Source of the DNA: Paragonimus westermani
Taxonomy: Eukaryota; Platyhelminthes; Trematoda; Plagiorchiida; Troglotrematidae
DNA: 64,000 nt
NCBI GenBank assembly: GCA_008508345.1
Contig: QNGE01000777.1
Span: forward strand, 104,926 to 168,925
Direction of reading: 5' to 3'
Shown here: piece after piece, positions 23,501-35,500 of the stretch
Numbering within the stretch: the stretch's first letter is position 1
Layout: each line of letters opens with the position of its first letter
The notes under the pieces: model-generated
Seen by the model: the letters and a program-made list of their open reading frames with translations, nothing else
What the model was told of the DNA's origin: nothing
Databases searched by the model: none
Made by a program: the position numbers and the translations under genes

Positions 23501-26500
23501 TGGTGGGTCCGTGATTCAAGGGAGAAATTTCGGACTCCACCTGCCCAATTCATGTACGTTTTACCGTCGTGTGTGGCAACGCTCATGTGAACCACAAGAC
23601 GACCCTAAACACGACTCCATTGGGGCGTCAACCCGTTTGTCACATGCACACACCTAATCGCATTCAACGTACCGAAAACAGCGCAGTGCCACATTTATCA
23701 TGGAAGCAAAACGTGCTTTGTTTTGGGTAACCAGAAGAGCGCGCTAGCGCGGGTATTTGGTCACCAACACCGTCGCGGCCAGCATTCCTTGGGTCAACGA
23801 GAGGACGTGCCCGAATGCCTGTCACACGCATGCACGCCCACACACAAGCGATGCACTTGGTTTCGACGGGAACATTTCCTAGTAAGGTTTGCGTGGTACG
23901 TCTCGGACGGATCAAAACCTTGAACTATACCGATTGTATGGTATAAACGGACAACGATGTAGATGGATTAGGGCAACGGACCGTCAGTCCGTGATGACAA
24001 ATACTTTCCGTCATGTGTAGCTTTACTCCAAAGTGTGGTGAAAGCGTTTGTGCCGACCGATGATTATTGATTACCGTAGAGTATTGGACAAAAAAAGAAG
24101 AGATAGGAGAACGAAGGTTCATTTTAACGTGTGGAAACAAAGACTTGATGTACACAAGTTGCACATTGTCAACACAATAATGCTTTAGTTGGGTAGTTTG
24201 CAATCTTGGTAGCGGCCACTCCCAACATTACTTAACAGTAAGTTTGCATGCTAGAGGCCACACGTACAATATGATCTGGCAGGTACATGCGATTAATTTT
24301 TCCGGCTATGGAGGTTGTGCTTTCTAATTTATAGTCAGACAGACTGTAGAGTAATCACATGAGCTATATATACGTTCGCGTCGACAACTCATCCCACTGG
24401 TTGCTGATGACCAGTTGATGATTTGGTTGATTTCAGGTTGAAACTGATCCGCATTTGATCGCAACATTCATATTCACACAGACATTCTAGCTAGCCTGTC
24501 TCGAAAAGAAGCACTGGACTCGAGTCTCACTCTTGTTAGAGCTCGTCAGTAGTGCACATCCTTGCCGCGGCCGGGGCTAGAACTCCGGCCATGCTTATGG
24601 GATACAGCCTTGTTGACCACGGCATCACTGACCTCACACTGGACACAACCGAACTGTCATATCTGGAGGTTCCACCTATTTTAATTGTGACTAATTTTCA
24701 GGTTGCCCGATCGTTCCTACATGAGACGCAGTTATGGAGTATTAACTCCAAGCCGCAACCTTCGTGATAAGGGGTCCTAAAAATGTTAACTGGAAAGTAC
24801 GTTTGAATGCAAAGCCCCCACCACGTATGAGTGATGTTTCATTTTAAATGTTTGAACCTGAAAGATGGATGGACTGTCTCCTTAACGGGTTTCTCAGCTA
24901 CTTCTGAATATCTTCAGAGTAGTTCGGAAAGTATAATTCATGCCAGGGTGTCAGAACAGAGAGCGAAAGCAGGTATGTTGCACCGGAATTCCAATAATCA
25001 CGAATATCTCAAACAAATCGCACGAGTGTACTCTATTTGCACACTACTTAGAAATGCCTGTGTACGCAAAAATAGATGTACCTGTTTTGTCCGTGACACG
25101 TTTATCCGCTCCGTCGATCCATCCAGCTACGACTGCTGTGTTTTGTTGATGTTTTTTGACTGAATTCCATTGGAAGGTTTCCTAACGTATTTCACCGCAC
25201 GATGTTGGAACTCAAGCACGATTCTCCCCTTCTGCACTCTGTCTGAATGTGCCAATATGGTATATCTAGGTTGGACTGCTTTGGGAGTATAGAGCTACAC
25301 CGGTGAGCTACGGGAAAGTGATACAGGATCATGCAACAATGTTAATGGAACGTCGTAAGGTGGAGAAGTCATTGACATGACCAAGTCATTGTGTATAAAC
25401 GTTCATCCACGTCTGTCCTCGAACTGTTTAGGTTGTCAAATGGACTGCACAGGTGACAAACTGACTGTCTCATGAACTTCGATGAATCATGCGGGATTAA
25501 GAATAAACATCTGATCGAAGCTCAGGCTATGAAACATGTTGAACCAGATGATGGTAACCGACTGCAACAGTTCAGTCTCCGGTCCAGATTAGAAGTTACA
25601 CCAATGTTGAACTTTTCAAGGTTGTCAGTTTGCGCTCTTCCGTAGAGATGAGAGCTTCTGGTAGAAAGGTAGGCTCGTATATCTTTTTCTTCCGATAGAG
25701 AAAATTCAGCAGAAATGATTTTGACCGGCGGCGAGGTTAGTTAAGTTACACAGTGCATTGAAAAGTCACATGGCTAGCCATATTTTTACAATATCCTGGT
25801 CAACTTTTAACCTGGACATTTCGTTCCTGCAGGAATGCGTAGAAGCGGGAGAACGAAATCACATGTTAATGTTGCTGTTACTTAAGCATTGTTTAACGTG
25901 AAAATCTCGTCAAACGATCTCGAAGCTACTTTGTGAAAATAGGGCTCAGGTTGTACAGCAGAACTTTCTTCTTAGGCTCAGTGAGTATTGTTCACTTGAA
26001 GAGTGATGCTGAATGTACGCACGATGAGTAGGACTCACTGGTTGACTAATAACAAAAATCAGTAACCAGTACTTCGTCCTTGTGTTTTACATCGATCCGT
26101 TCGGCGTACACTTCCCAGAAAAAGATATAGCAATTGGATGGACAAGATAGTACTAAGCTATCAAACAGATTTAAGGCATTTACAAACAGGTTTCCGACGA
26201 ACCCGACGTTATTTTATGCAGATGAAGCGAGTGGAAAGTTAGATAATCTCATTAAGACAGAGTGGACTAAACAGTTTTCGATGCACTTCAATTGCAACGA
26301 TCACACAGAAGGAAGATCTCAATCCCCGTTTGCTTGTTGCTCTTGCGAAACTAGGTATGACTACGATAAAAAGGGTAACAATATTGTCTGTCGGGGTGCT
26401 TGAGGAAAACAATTTGGGGAAAACTCGGCAGTTCCACTAATGTTCTGGATTGTCTTCTGGATAGGGAAATCAGAAGTACATGGTGAGTGTCATTACTTGT

Positions 26501-29500
26501 CAGTGGCTGTATAATTTACAGGGATCTCATCGCTTATGTCTTACCTCTCCTCAGTGTGGGTAGTGGATTTTATTGGTTACGTTACCGACAGGTTTACTGA
26601 AATTCCGATCCTATTGGAACAACCAGGATCCACATGACACCGGAAAATAGTATTTGTGGTTTAAGCCAATTTGCTACATGAAAGCTTGTAAAATCGCATG
26701 ATGTTACAAATCCTTACTACCACGGTTCGGTATGCACCGGCTAGATTAGTCAACCATTCCAATGATTGGTTTACACAAACATCTAACGACTGTAATCAGA
26801 ATGTAGTGTTTGACAGAAAGCATTCAATGGAATTGTCATTCAATGTCACTGACAACATTAAAGAGTAATAGAACCACCTGTCTTCCGATTTGTTTGCCAA
26901 ACTTTTGTAGCCATCAAAAGGAGACTACTGCAGTGACCCAGGACAGTGTACTTGAAATGTATGTGCCTTAGCTTACCGGTCCGAATGGTTCGAAAAAATG
27001 GGGTTTTTCTGCACATCCAGTTAGCACAATATAACTTTCTCCATCACATGGATGCACTGTATACCCAAGGAATACAGTCCTTAATTTATATTAACTCCAT
27101 TTCAACAGCCTCATGAAAGTTACAGATGATTTCCGTTTTACAGTTTTGCCACTCAAGTGAATAATTTCACCAATTCTTACTGTGATCTCGGTGGATCCGT
27201 TTTCACAAGCTAACTACTTGTTCGAAAAAAACTTAAAAAGTTCACCTTGTGCGGCTTCTGATACCACAATTGAGACTGTTATCAGGTTTAAAATCTTTTT
27301 CCAATCAACCCATCTACTATAACTGCTTTAATTTTAGCCTTCTCCCCAAAGGTGGGTTATAATTGTGGTGTTCGGTATATGTAGTCGAATAAACTACTAC
27401 TGTAACGTACTATATAGGTTAATGAATATTGCTCATTCGTTGTGTACATTCCCTAGGTAGTCGCGAAGGGTTTAGTCCACTAAAATTTGTAATAATTCTG
27501 GCGGAAACACAAATACCGCTGATTCAGTGAGGCGACAACAACTCTAGCTTGTGTATTGAAGGCGAACACAATCACCAGACTAGGGTGGTGCATAATGAAA
27601 AATGTACTCATAGGATATGGTTCAACTGGCTCATTTCTACTAACCAAAATGCACACACTAATTTGTGGTAGTAAGTAAAGAACGGTAAAAACGGTCCGTT
27701 AAGTAGTTCATCAATTTGTTACTCATATAATAACTGGCACATCACTTCAAAGTTCATTTAACAGTATAGTGTAAAGGAATAGATAACCGAACAATGTTGC
27801 ATAGCTAAACGCACTGATTCACAGCAACTGTTCATAACAAATTCGATCACACCAAATCCGGTGAAGGTTGGAAAAGTTTCCTCTTGTAAATCCGGTTCTA
27901 CTAGTGTACCATAATGGACGTCACCGTAGTTAGCTTACGATAATAACGACTGTGTGAACACAGAAACCGAAGGGGTGGGAGGACAAGGCATTCTACTGAT
28001 TCAAACAAGTGACATGCACACGATATGCAGAATAAACATTGCTGATATGAAAATAATGTGGACTTGGAGACTAAAAGTGTCAAATTCTACACTCGTGTCA
28101 CTGTGACGCATGCACCGTAGGAGTGTAAACAGACAATATATACCAGAAATTCTCTTTCGTTACAAAAGTCACCACCTGCCAGTTGTCATCGAGAGATGGC
28201 CTCATGAAACAGAAAGGATTTTAAGATGTGATCAATAAATTCGGAATAGTGGGCGCACAATTAGGTATGCGCTTTCATTTTGAGACGGCCACTACTGTTG
28301 AGGCTGTGGATGATGATGATGATGACCATGATGATGATGACCATGATGATGATGANNNNNNNNNNNNNNNNNNNNNNNNNNNNNNNNNNNNNNNNNNNNN
28401 NNNNNNNNNNNNNNNNNNNNNNNNNNNNNTGGTGGTGGTGGTGGTGGTGGTGGTGGTGGTGGTGGTGGTGGTGGTGGTGGTGGTGGTGGTGGTGGTGGTG
28501 GTGGTGGTGGTGGATAACAGTGGGGATGTTATAGTGAGAGACCTAGCGATAAACTAATTCATTTCGACACGAACTAACAAATGTGACGTTGCACTGAAGA
28601 ACGTTGTAACAGGGACGAACTTTATATCATATGAATAAAGAACAGATAGTGACCATCTAAAGTTCGCTGGTGAAAAACAGGAAGAAGATACTCGAAGTAC
28701 AACTTAACAAGCTCACTACACTTCAGTAATAACATCTTAAACTGATTACACCCAAACATCTACATACTGTAAGCGTGCAGTCTCTTACTACACACAGTCC
28801 CAATGAAATCTAGTTATACGTCTGTCCCCATAACACCTGTTTCATCGTTAATCCATCCTATCCACCTCAAGATCTCCTGGTCAGTAGACAGTCAATTTTA
28901 ATCTGGATCAGTAGCAGATTTCTGGACAGAGTAACCTACTTCTGAACAAAGTTTGCGAAATTTATGACCACTGCAAAAAAGCATTTGAATGCAGTTTTAT
29001 CTGCAATGATCCCTTCTTAGTATGCAAGCACTAACATCAGTTTTCCAATCTTCGTCATGTGACCGGGTAAAAATGGTGATAATTTGCATTCAGTCATCCA
29101 CAAAGGTAAGGAAGGTGCGATACTCAGTTGATGAAGTTATGCTTATAAGCACACAGTTGGTGTCGATTCATAGGTGTTCCTATACGATTTACTACTAGCC
29201 AGCGCCACCGAGTAGTATGGCAGCAATGCTCTTCTAGGGCGTCCGGAAGACAATGAACGTGGCTGTAGTTGGAAACAAACGCTGATTGTGCCTGGAAACT
29301 TTCGAGAGAGAAAACAGACTCCGTACGATTGGCAGCCGACACTGAAACCAGTCCATCTGTGCAATAAGAGAATGTACTTTCGCAGTGACTTCTTTATGCA
29401 TTCTTTGTACTCTTTTTCCGCATAATGTCCATCCAACTGTCCCTTGTGTGTACAAAGATTATAGTGATCTATTACAATCTTGTCAATTGGAAACTAAACT

Positions 29501-32500
29501 GTGTGATGCTGTTCAATCACGCTGAAATGAGTAATCTTTCTCTGACCAATCTCAATGGAAACTTAGTTCGTGTAGTAATTTTATGCTTCGATCAGGACTG
29601 GCGGTGGGTTTTGATAGTTTTATCATCTCGGTCAAAAGTAAGCGGTTCAGTTGCACCAATCCCAATAATTTAGAAGAAACCTGATTACGAAAAATCTAGA
29701 CTACACCCGGATTCGAACAGGTAGCAAGAACAATACGTCCAGAAGCGGCAGGTACCGCACCAGCTGAGCTAAGAAGTCACACAGGGGCTCGGAAATTCTA
29801 CGTTTCCCTACAGCAGAAGCACACTTCCGTTTCGTAACATCGGGGACTAGTGTAAGATTTCTGTTTATCCTGTTCCAGTGACTTTGTTTTAATGATGCTG
29901 TTCATTCTGGTTTTGTCATAACATTACCATTTCCGACTGGGGTGGTCTTTACTAGTCAATATGCGTTAGCGCCAACTGTAATCGGGGTCTACCATGAACC
30001 GGGCTCGGAGATAAGTACATGGACAGGGCTGTGCGCGGTTTATTCAACTAGGTTCACACCTCGATAACTCCCTTCGCGTGCTCGTGTAAATTTGTACGCA
30101 ACTGATCGAATCACAGTTTTGTGTGCGACGATAGCTTGGCGATAGTGAATCACCTTACAGAATCAGGTGGACCACGCGGACGGACGTGAATATGCACCTA
30201 CTGTCAGTTGGCTAGAACCGGTGCACAGGCAGCGTGTTCATCAAACCCCGTCTTAGGCAGACCGACACAATGTGACTAGCACCGAACAATCGTCTATCGG
30301 GTGGCCAGCCTGCCCATGCAGTTCATAAACGATCATGGTGGTGTTGATGATCGATGGGCCAATCAGGCGTTTGTTAACCTCGGTTGTGCTTGTGCGTGTG
30401 TGATTCTGTTCAGTCCAAGTTGTTGGTGTGCATTACCCGGAGGGTTTGTTGCACACGCCTCCACGCTGAGATGGAAGGCCCGTAAGTGTACATACGCTAT
30501 ATGTACGCCACTCACCACACATAAGGTTGTTTTTCAACAATGGTTGTGAGACGATGCTGGCCAGGCAGAAAGGGCACACGGAGTAGCAGCAGCAACAACA
30601 ACACGAGGTAAGAAGGAACAGAAAAGGAGAAACAATGGTTGGACGACAAACTGGGTCGTTTTTGCCCGAACAGGGTGAGGTATCACATGCGTTCAGCATG
30701 CTTTCTATAACCACATGACTATATCTGCCCGTTTCATGTTGCACCTTCATTCTTCTTCCCATTCGCAACCTCCCCTGTTTGCTTTGACCACGGCAGGTGA
30801 GGCTGTGTTTCCTGCCACCGATATCTCGGAGATACCCTGTCGTGTGTGTGGAGCAAAGTCATCCGGGTTTCATTTCGGTGCAATCACGTGTGAGGGATGC
30901 AAGGTGAGTTAAGCGTGGGCAGTGACACATGGATTTACGCAGATTCTGGTGACACAATTTCGCATTTTTTTGCATTGATTTTCTGATGAACAGTTCGATA
31001 TGATCTAATTACCAATAGTTAAAAGAAATTGCTGAACGCGGTCGATTATACTGCATGTTTTGACTTGACTGAGAAACCCTGATCCCTAGCCATCAGGTGA
31101 CTCCCCGAGTGAGAGGAACGGGCAATCCGAACTCCATTCACAAATTGAGAGTGAATATTTGCATGCGTTGTTTCGGCAAAGTCAGTAAATTTTCCACCTT
31201 AAGATATCCGGACAATACATTCGTGTCTATCGATACCAATTTCCAAATTAGAATGTCTCTATAGGCTTCGATTTCTTACCCCAATATTTTCCGGCTGCTC
31301 TGTTTGACTGTAGCTCGCTTATCGTACTCATCTAGGAGGCTTGTCAGTTAAGATCTCCACAAAGTGCAAGGCCTCCACCTTTGTATTCAGTTTCACTGAG
31401 CCACTGCGATCTGTCTAGCGTGAATTACAGTGAAGATATGAAAATCCGTGATACCTCTGAAAATAGAACGGAATCGAATAAATGTGACATCAGCCCACAC
31501 AAAAGGTGAGACCATTGGAATACTGCTCAAAATACCCACCTCACAAGTAGAGCTGCCAACAGTACAGGTTAGAGTTAGTTTTGCTGGCGACCTCCAGCCA
31601 AAACATACCTTAGCTATATTGCTTCCTTTCGAAATGTTTCAGTTCAAGACTTCTATCTGAATGCGAAATTTGCAATCGGATGTGATTGAGCCCAGTGAAT
31701 TCACTTTGTTAAGTCAATTGTCACGCAAACTTTTGGCTAATAAGCTGTTCAGTAGTATCCGGCGTCCTTCTGATAAATTGACATTTGGTCGATAATTTGT
31801 CCACATTCCAACCAAGACATTTCTGTTACTTGGGATTCGGATTCGATTGTTATATCGTCCATCGTTTGAGCACAATACATCATCGGACAACCCAAACTTG
31901 CCCTTCTACATAGTCGCAGCGAATACTTAGCTAGAAACCAGATATTAGTCTGTGTATGCTGGTTGGTGGACCCAGCAGAGGTAGGTTGCTGTTGTCCGCC
32001 ATGCCTCCCTAAACTTCACTTCACGTAGAACTTACCAGACAATTGCTGGTACCAGTTCAATGTTTAGGTTTCTTTCTTCTTCTTCAGTTCTGAAGATAAA
32101 TTAATTTCTGGTTAGTGATACTGTTTCTTTTGTACTAGCGATTAGATTTAGGCTGCAAGATAGCCGCCATCTATTGCCAACGTGTTTTGAGACAATATTT
32201 CATGCCGTATGTGCATGAAATCTTGAAGGAACAACACGCGCACCTTGAAGATCGAAAATTCAAATGGAGGGATTGGTCTTATCCAGAATTCTAATGGTTT
32301 CCCTTGTTTGATTGGTGAGAAGGAAATTTATTTTAATGTGTCTCCTGCAATACGCTGAGTTTGAGATATATGGATCCTTCACTTTTACATTATGACTAAC
32401 GTAGCATCTAGTCACAAAGACTTGTGAACAGAAAGGGTTTACTGATGAGTAGTCGGGGATTTGGTTTATTTTCCAGTTGACCATCACTCACATTTGATTG

Positions 32501-35500
32501 CAGCGTTCGCATTCAGATAGACATTCCAGCCAGCCGGTGTCTTTCGAAAAAAAGCACTAGACTCGAGTTTCGCTCTCATTGGAGCTCATCATTAGCGCNC
32601 TTTTCGAAAGAGGCTGGCTGGAGAGTCTATCTGAATCCGAAGACCGCGATCAAATGTGAGTGATGATCAACCTGAGATAGAGGTTTGTCAAGCAATTATC
32701 TAAAAACGCACTAGTGTCTTATTCGGTTCAAGCCACTTGTTCGAATTCAAATAACTGTCTGATTTTTACACCTCTTCAGTTATCAATTTTATAAAGCTAT
32801 CAGCCGGCGTCAACATAACCATGCATTCAGAAACGATAAAAATTATTTTGGCGCTTGGGACACCCTGTTCTGACAGACAATAATCCAAGTGAACTAGTTG
32901 ATACCGTGAATTACATCGAGAAGAACGGATCAGACACATTCAAAACCGAGATGGTGTACGTATTCTCAATCGGAAATTCATGGTACAACATAGAGACAAT
33001 ATACGAACTAGACGGCTGAACTTTGCGGTTGTTGAATAGGGATGTAAACCGACATCATTGTAAGCTTTTGTATGGGCACCTTTCACGTGCACGCGACCTG
33101 TTAATTAAACCCACATTCACCATTAGAGCAAATGACACTGTGATGATCAATGCAAACTTGTAACTCAAAAGTGTGTGACTTTTCAATACAAGCAGCGATT
33201 TCTGGTTATTAGGAGTAGTGGTGTTGTTAGTAGCTTGAGTTGATGGTTCAGCCATTCGGCTGTTCGGCTAGTCTGGAATTTGGGTTGCAAATGTTTCACT
33301 TCCAGTTGAGGTGACATCATCTGTGCTTAAGAGTTTGAGGAAGTGTCGATCTTTTATACAAAAGTGAGTTGATCTTTTGGCCTAAAATCTAACTGATCAA
33401 TCTCGGTTACTCTTCACTTTTTGACCGGAATTCCGATTGATTGTTTCCCGTTGTTCTTGAAATCTAAACTTAGAGCCAGATTGGCACTGGTTTTTGGTAA
33501 AAGTTGACCTAAAATCTCACTGGCTGATCCGTATGTTGTGATTGGGCGATTCGGCAAATAGTTCTTAAACTTCAAGTTAACTGATCATACATTGTACATC
33601 TGTTACCACTGGTCCCATCTGTTCATGTTGTTTCGTTCCATTGCGCTAACATTCAGGTGTGACCACCCTTATATCTCCTTGGCTGGCTTTGGCCCATAGA
33701 TTTAACCAATTCACTATGTTTGTTCATTGAACTGCCTGATGAGTGTTAGGCCTCAAGAAATTCACTTGTATGTCTGGTGTTCGTGTGACTAGGTGTTCCC
33801 ACGGTACTCAGGTTGAACATACATCCAGTGTGGTCCTCGTTGGCGGAGATCAGTGGGTCATGCTAACGTATTCACATAGGTAACTTTCGTCCGATTAGCA
33901 TGATATCGTGCCTTCTCAAATCATTACATCTGAGTACGTAAATAACGCTAATTCTCGCTAGGTTTCATTTACACCCATGGTTTGAGTAGTGTTCTTCACA
34001 CGTTTTTTCGTTGGTTCTTGTGCATTAGTGATGTTCTGTGATCGCGTAAGCCCTACTGCCATTTCTAATGCGGCTTTGACGCACAGTAGAGCATTTCGTT
34101 TTTATTTGTGATTCCCTGTGGCAGCAGAGTCCGTTAAAAGAAGTTTCGGGGATATTCACTCTGATGTAATATTCGATACGGTTACTTTTATTCTTGTCTC
34201 CGGCGCTTTGTGGTACCGCAGTTAGTTCCATCTCTTCTAAACGGACTGCGAACGCAAATATCATTAAGACAGGCTAATTAATTATTGCAAAAACTGAGAA
34301 GTCGATCAGAGTGCCTTTATTCGGCAAACAGGAGTCTGCATTATTCGACCAAGTTTTGGCTGAGTAGTACATCTAAGAAAGATAGCCTGATGTTATTTCC
34401 AGTCCACATGGTAAGTTTAATAACGTTGTTTGGCCAACGTCTTCTGTCATTGAGCATTTGATGATTGCGAATGTATCTTCAACACCCGGAAGGAAAAAAT
34501 GACCAACCCAGTTAGAAGGTAAAAATCAGCCAATCAGATTTCAAGTCAATGTTCAACAGTAGCGGCCAGTGTCAATCTGGCTACAGGTCAACAGTTCAAA
34601 AACGACACTTTGTGATGATTTGCTGTCCTCTGTAGAACGGCACATGGTAAAATCTTTTAAGATAGTACTTCTTTTTGGAAAAGTTCAGTCAAAATAAATT
34701 TTAATCAGAAGCGCGCTTCATTGCTGTGAACTTGAGAACTGTAAAAATGGGAAGTTCCACACGAAAACGATGGGTGACTTTTATAACAGGTCTTCAAAAC
34801 AAGGGGTACTTTTCACCTTTGTACGTAACCAACACACTGAGAATAGTCTACAGGATTTAGCTTAGGGTAATGCCCTCGTGCGAACATGTTTTTGGTCTTC
34901 CGTAGTCTTACTAAGCACAGACTGTGTTCAAAAACGTGATTGGTATCAGCATAGTCTGCTGTGCTTACTGCGGTTACAAGGTTGACAGATTTCATAAAGA
35001 GTGAGGAGCACTTAACTGCACCTGAACGTTTGATGGATGGAACTTTTCAAAGACGGTGGACATGGTGCCGAAAATGGCTTTTTTTTTCTTCATTCGCCTC
35101 CAATGAAATCGCGTGAAGCGTGCTACAACGCTCATTTTCTAGAAGGATTCTTTGTAGTGAAGAAAACAAAGCCTAGCTGAAATAATCTTTATCCGATTTA
35201 ACTTGAAGAGACATAAGTCTCTTCAAGGTCAAAGTTGACTGACTTTTCTCACCTCTACTGGTACAGTAAGCTATTTTTCGAATACACATCGTGCTTGTCT
35301 GACACTGAACTTCTAGGGCTTTTTCCGGAGAACTATCAATGAGCGCGAAGGCCAGCGTTATACTTGTCGGAACGGGGATAGCTGTGCTGTTACCGGAGCC
35401 ACCAGGAACAACTGTAAGAGCTGTCGTTACCGCCGATGTCTCGCTGTGGGGATGTCGAAGGACGGTAAGTCATTGAAATTGTTGTGAATATGCTTACTAC

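Larger units (their letters stand above)
17545..30796 (+). other. Receptor intron, 13.3 kb, between DBD1 and DBD2 exons
   Basis: The intron is bounded by GTAAGT at 17545 and ACGGCAG ending at 30796. Inside are a CA-rich spot with one undetermined base (19276), a SINE copy (24419-24760), a microsatellite with a 74-N gap (28311-28513) and a minus-strand tRNA-like SINE (29698-29780). Unassigned open frames lie at 22944-23252, 26134-26403 (89 codons) and 29143-29436 (minus, 97 codons). The stretch 23430-23930 is rich in CA/TG and CpG. No other exon was recognised. Confidence 0.8.

Noticed and set aside
26134..26403. 89-codon frame in the large intron considered as an alternative receptor exon
   Set aside because: It shows no C4 finger or LBD similarity and no convincing acceptor/donor pair; phase continuity does not need it.
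28228..28557. Two open frames crossing the N gap (poly-Val or poly-Trp)
   Set aside because: They exist only because the TGG repeat and the Ns contain no stop codons; they are not coding.
29698..29785. Functional tRNA gene
   Set aside because: The A- and B-boxes are good, but a full cloverleaf could not be drawn by eye and the context is an intron full of SINE-like copies.
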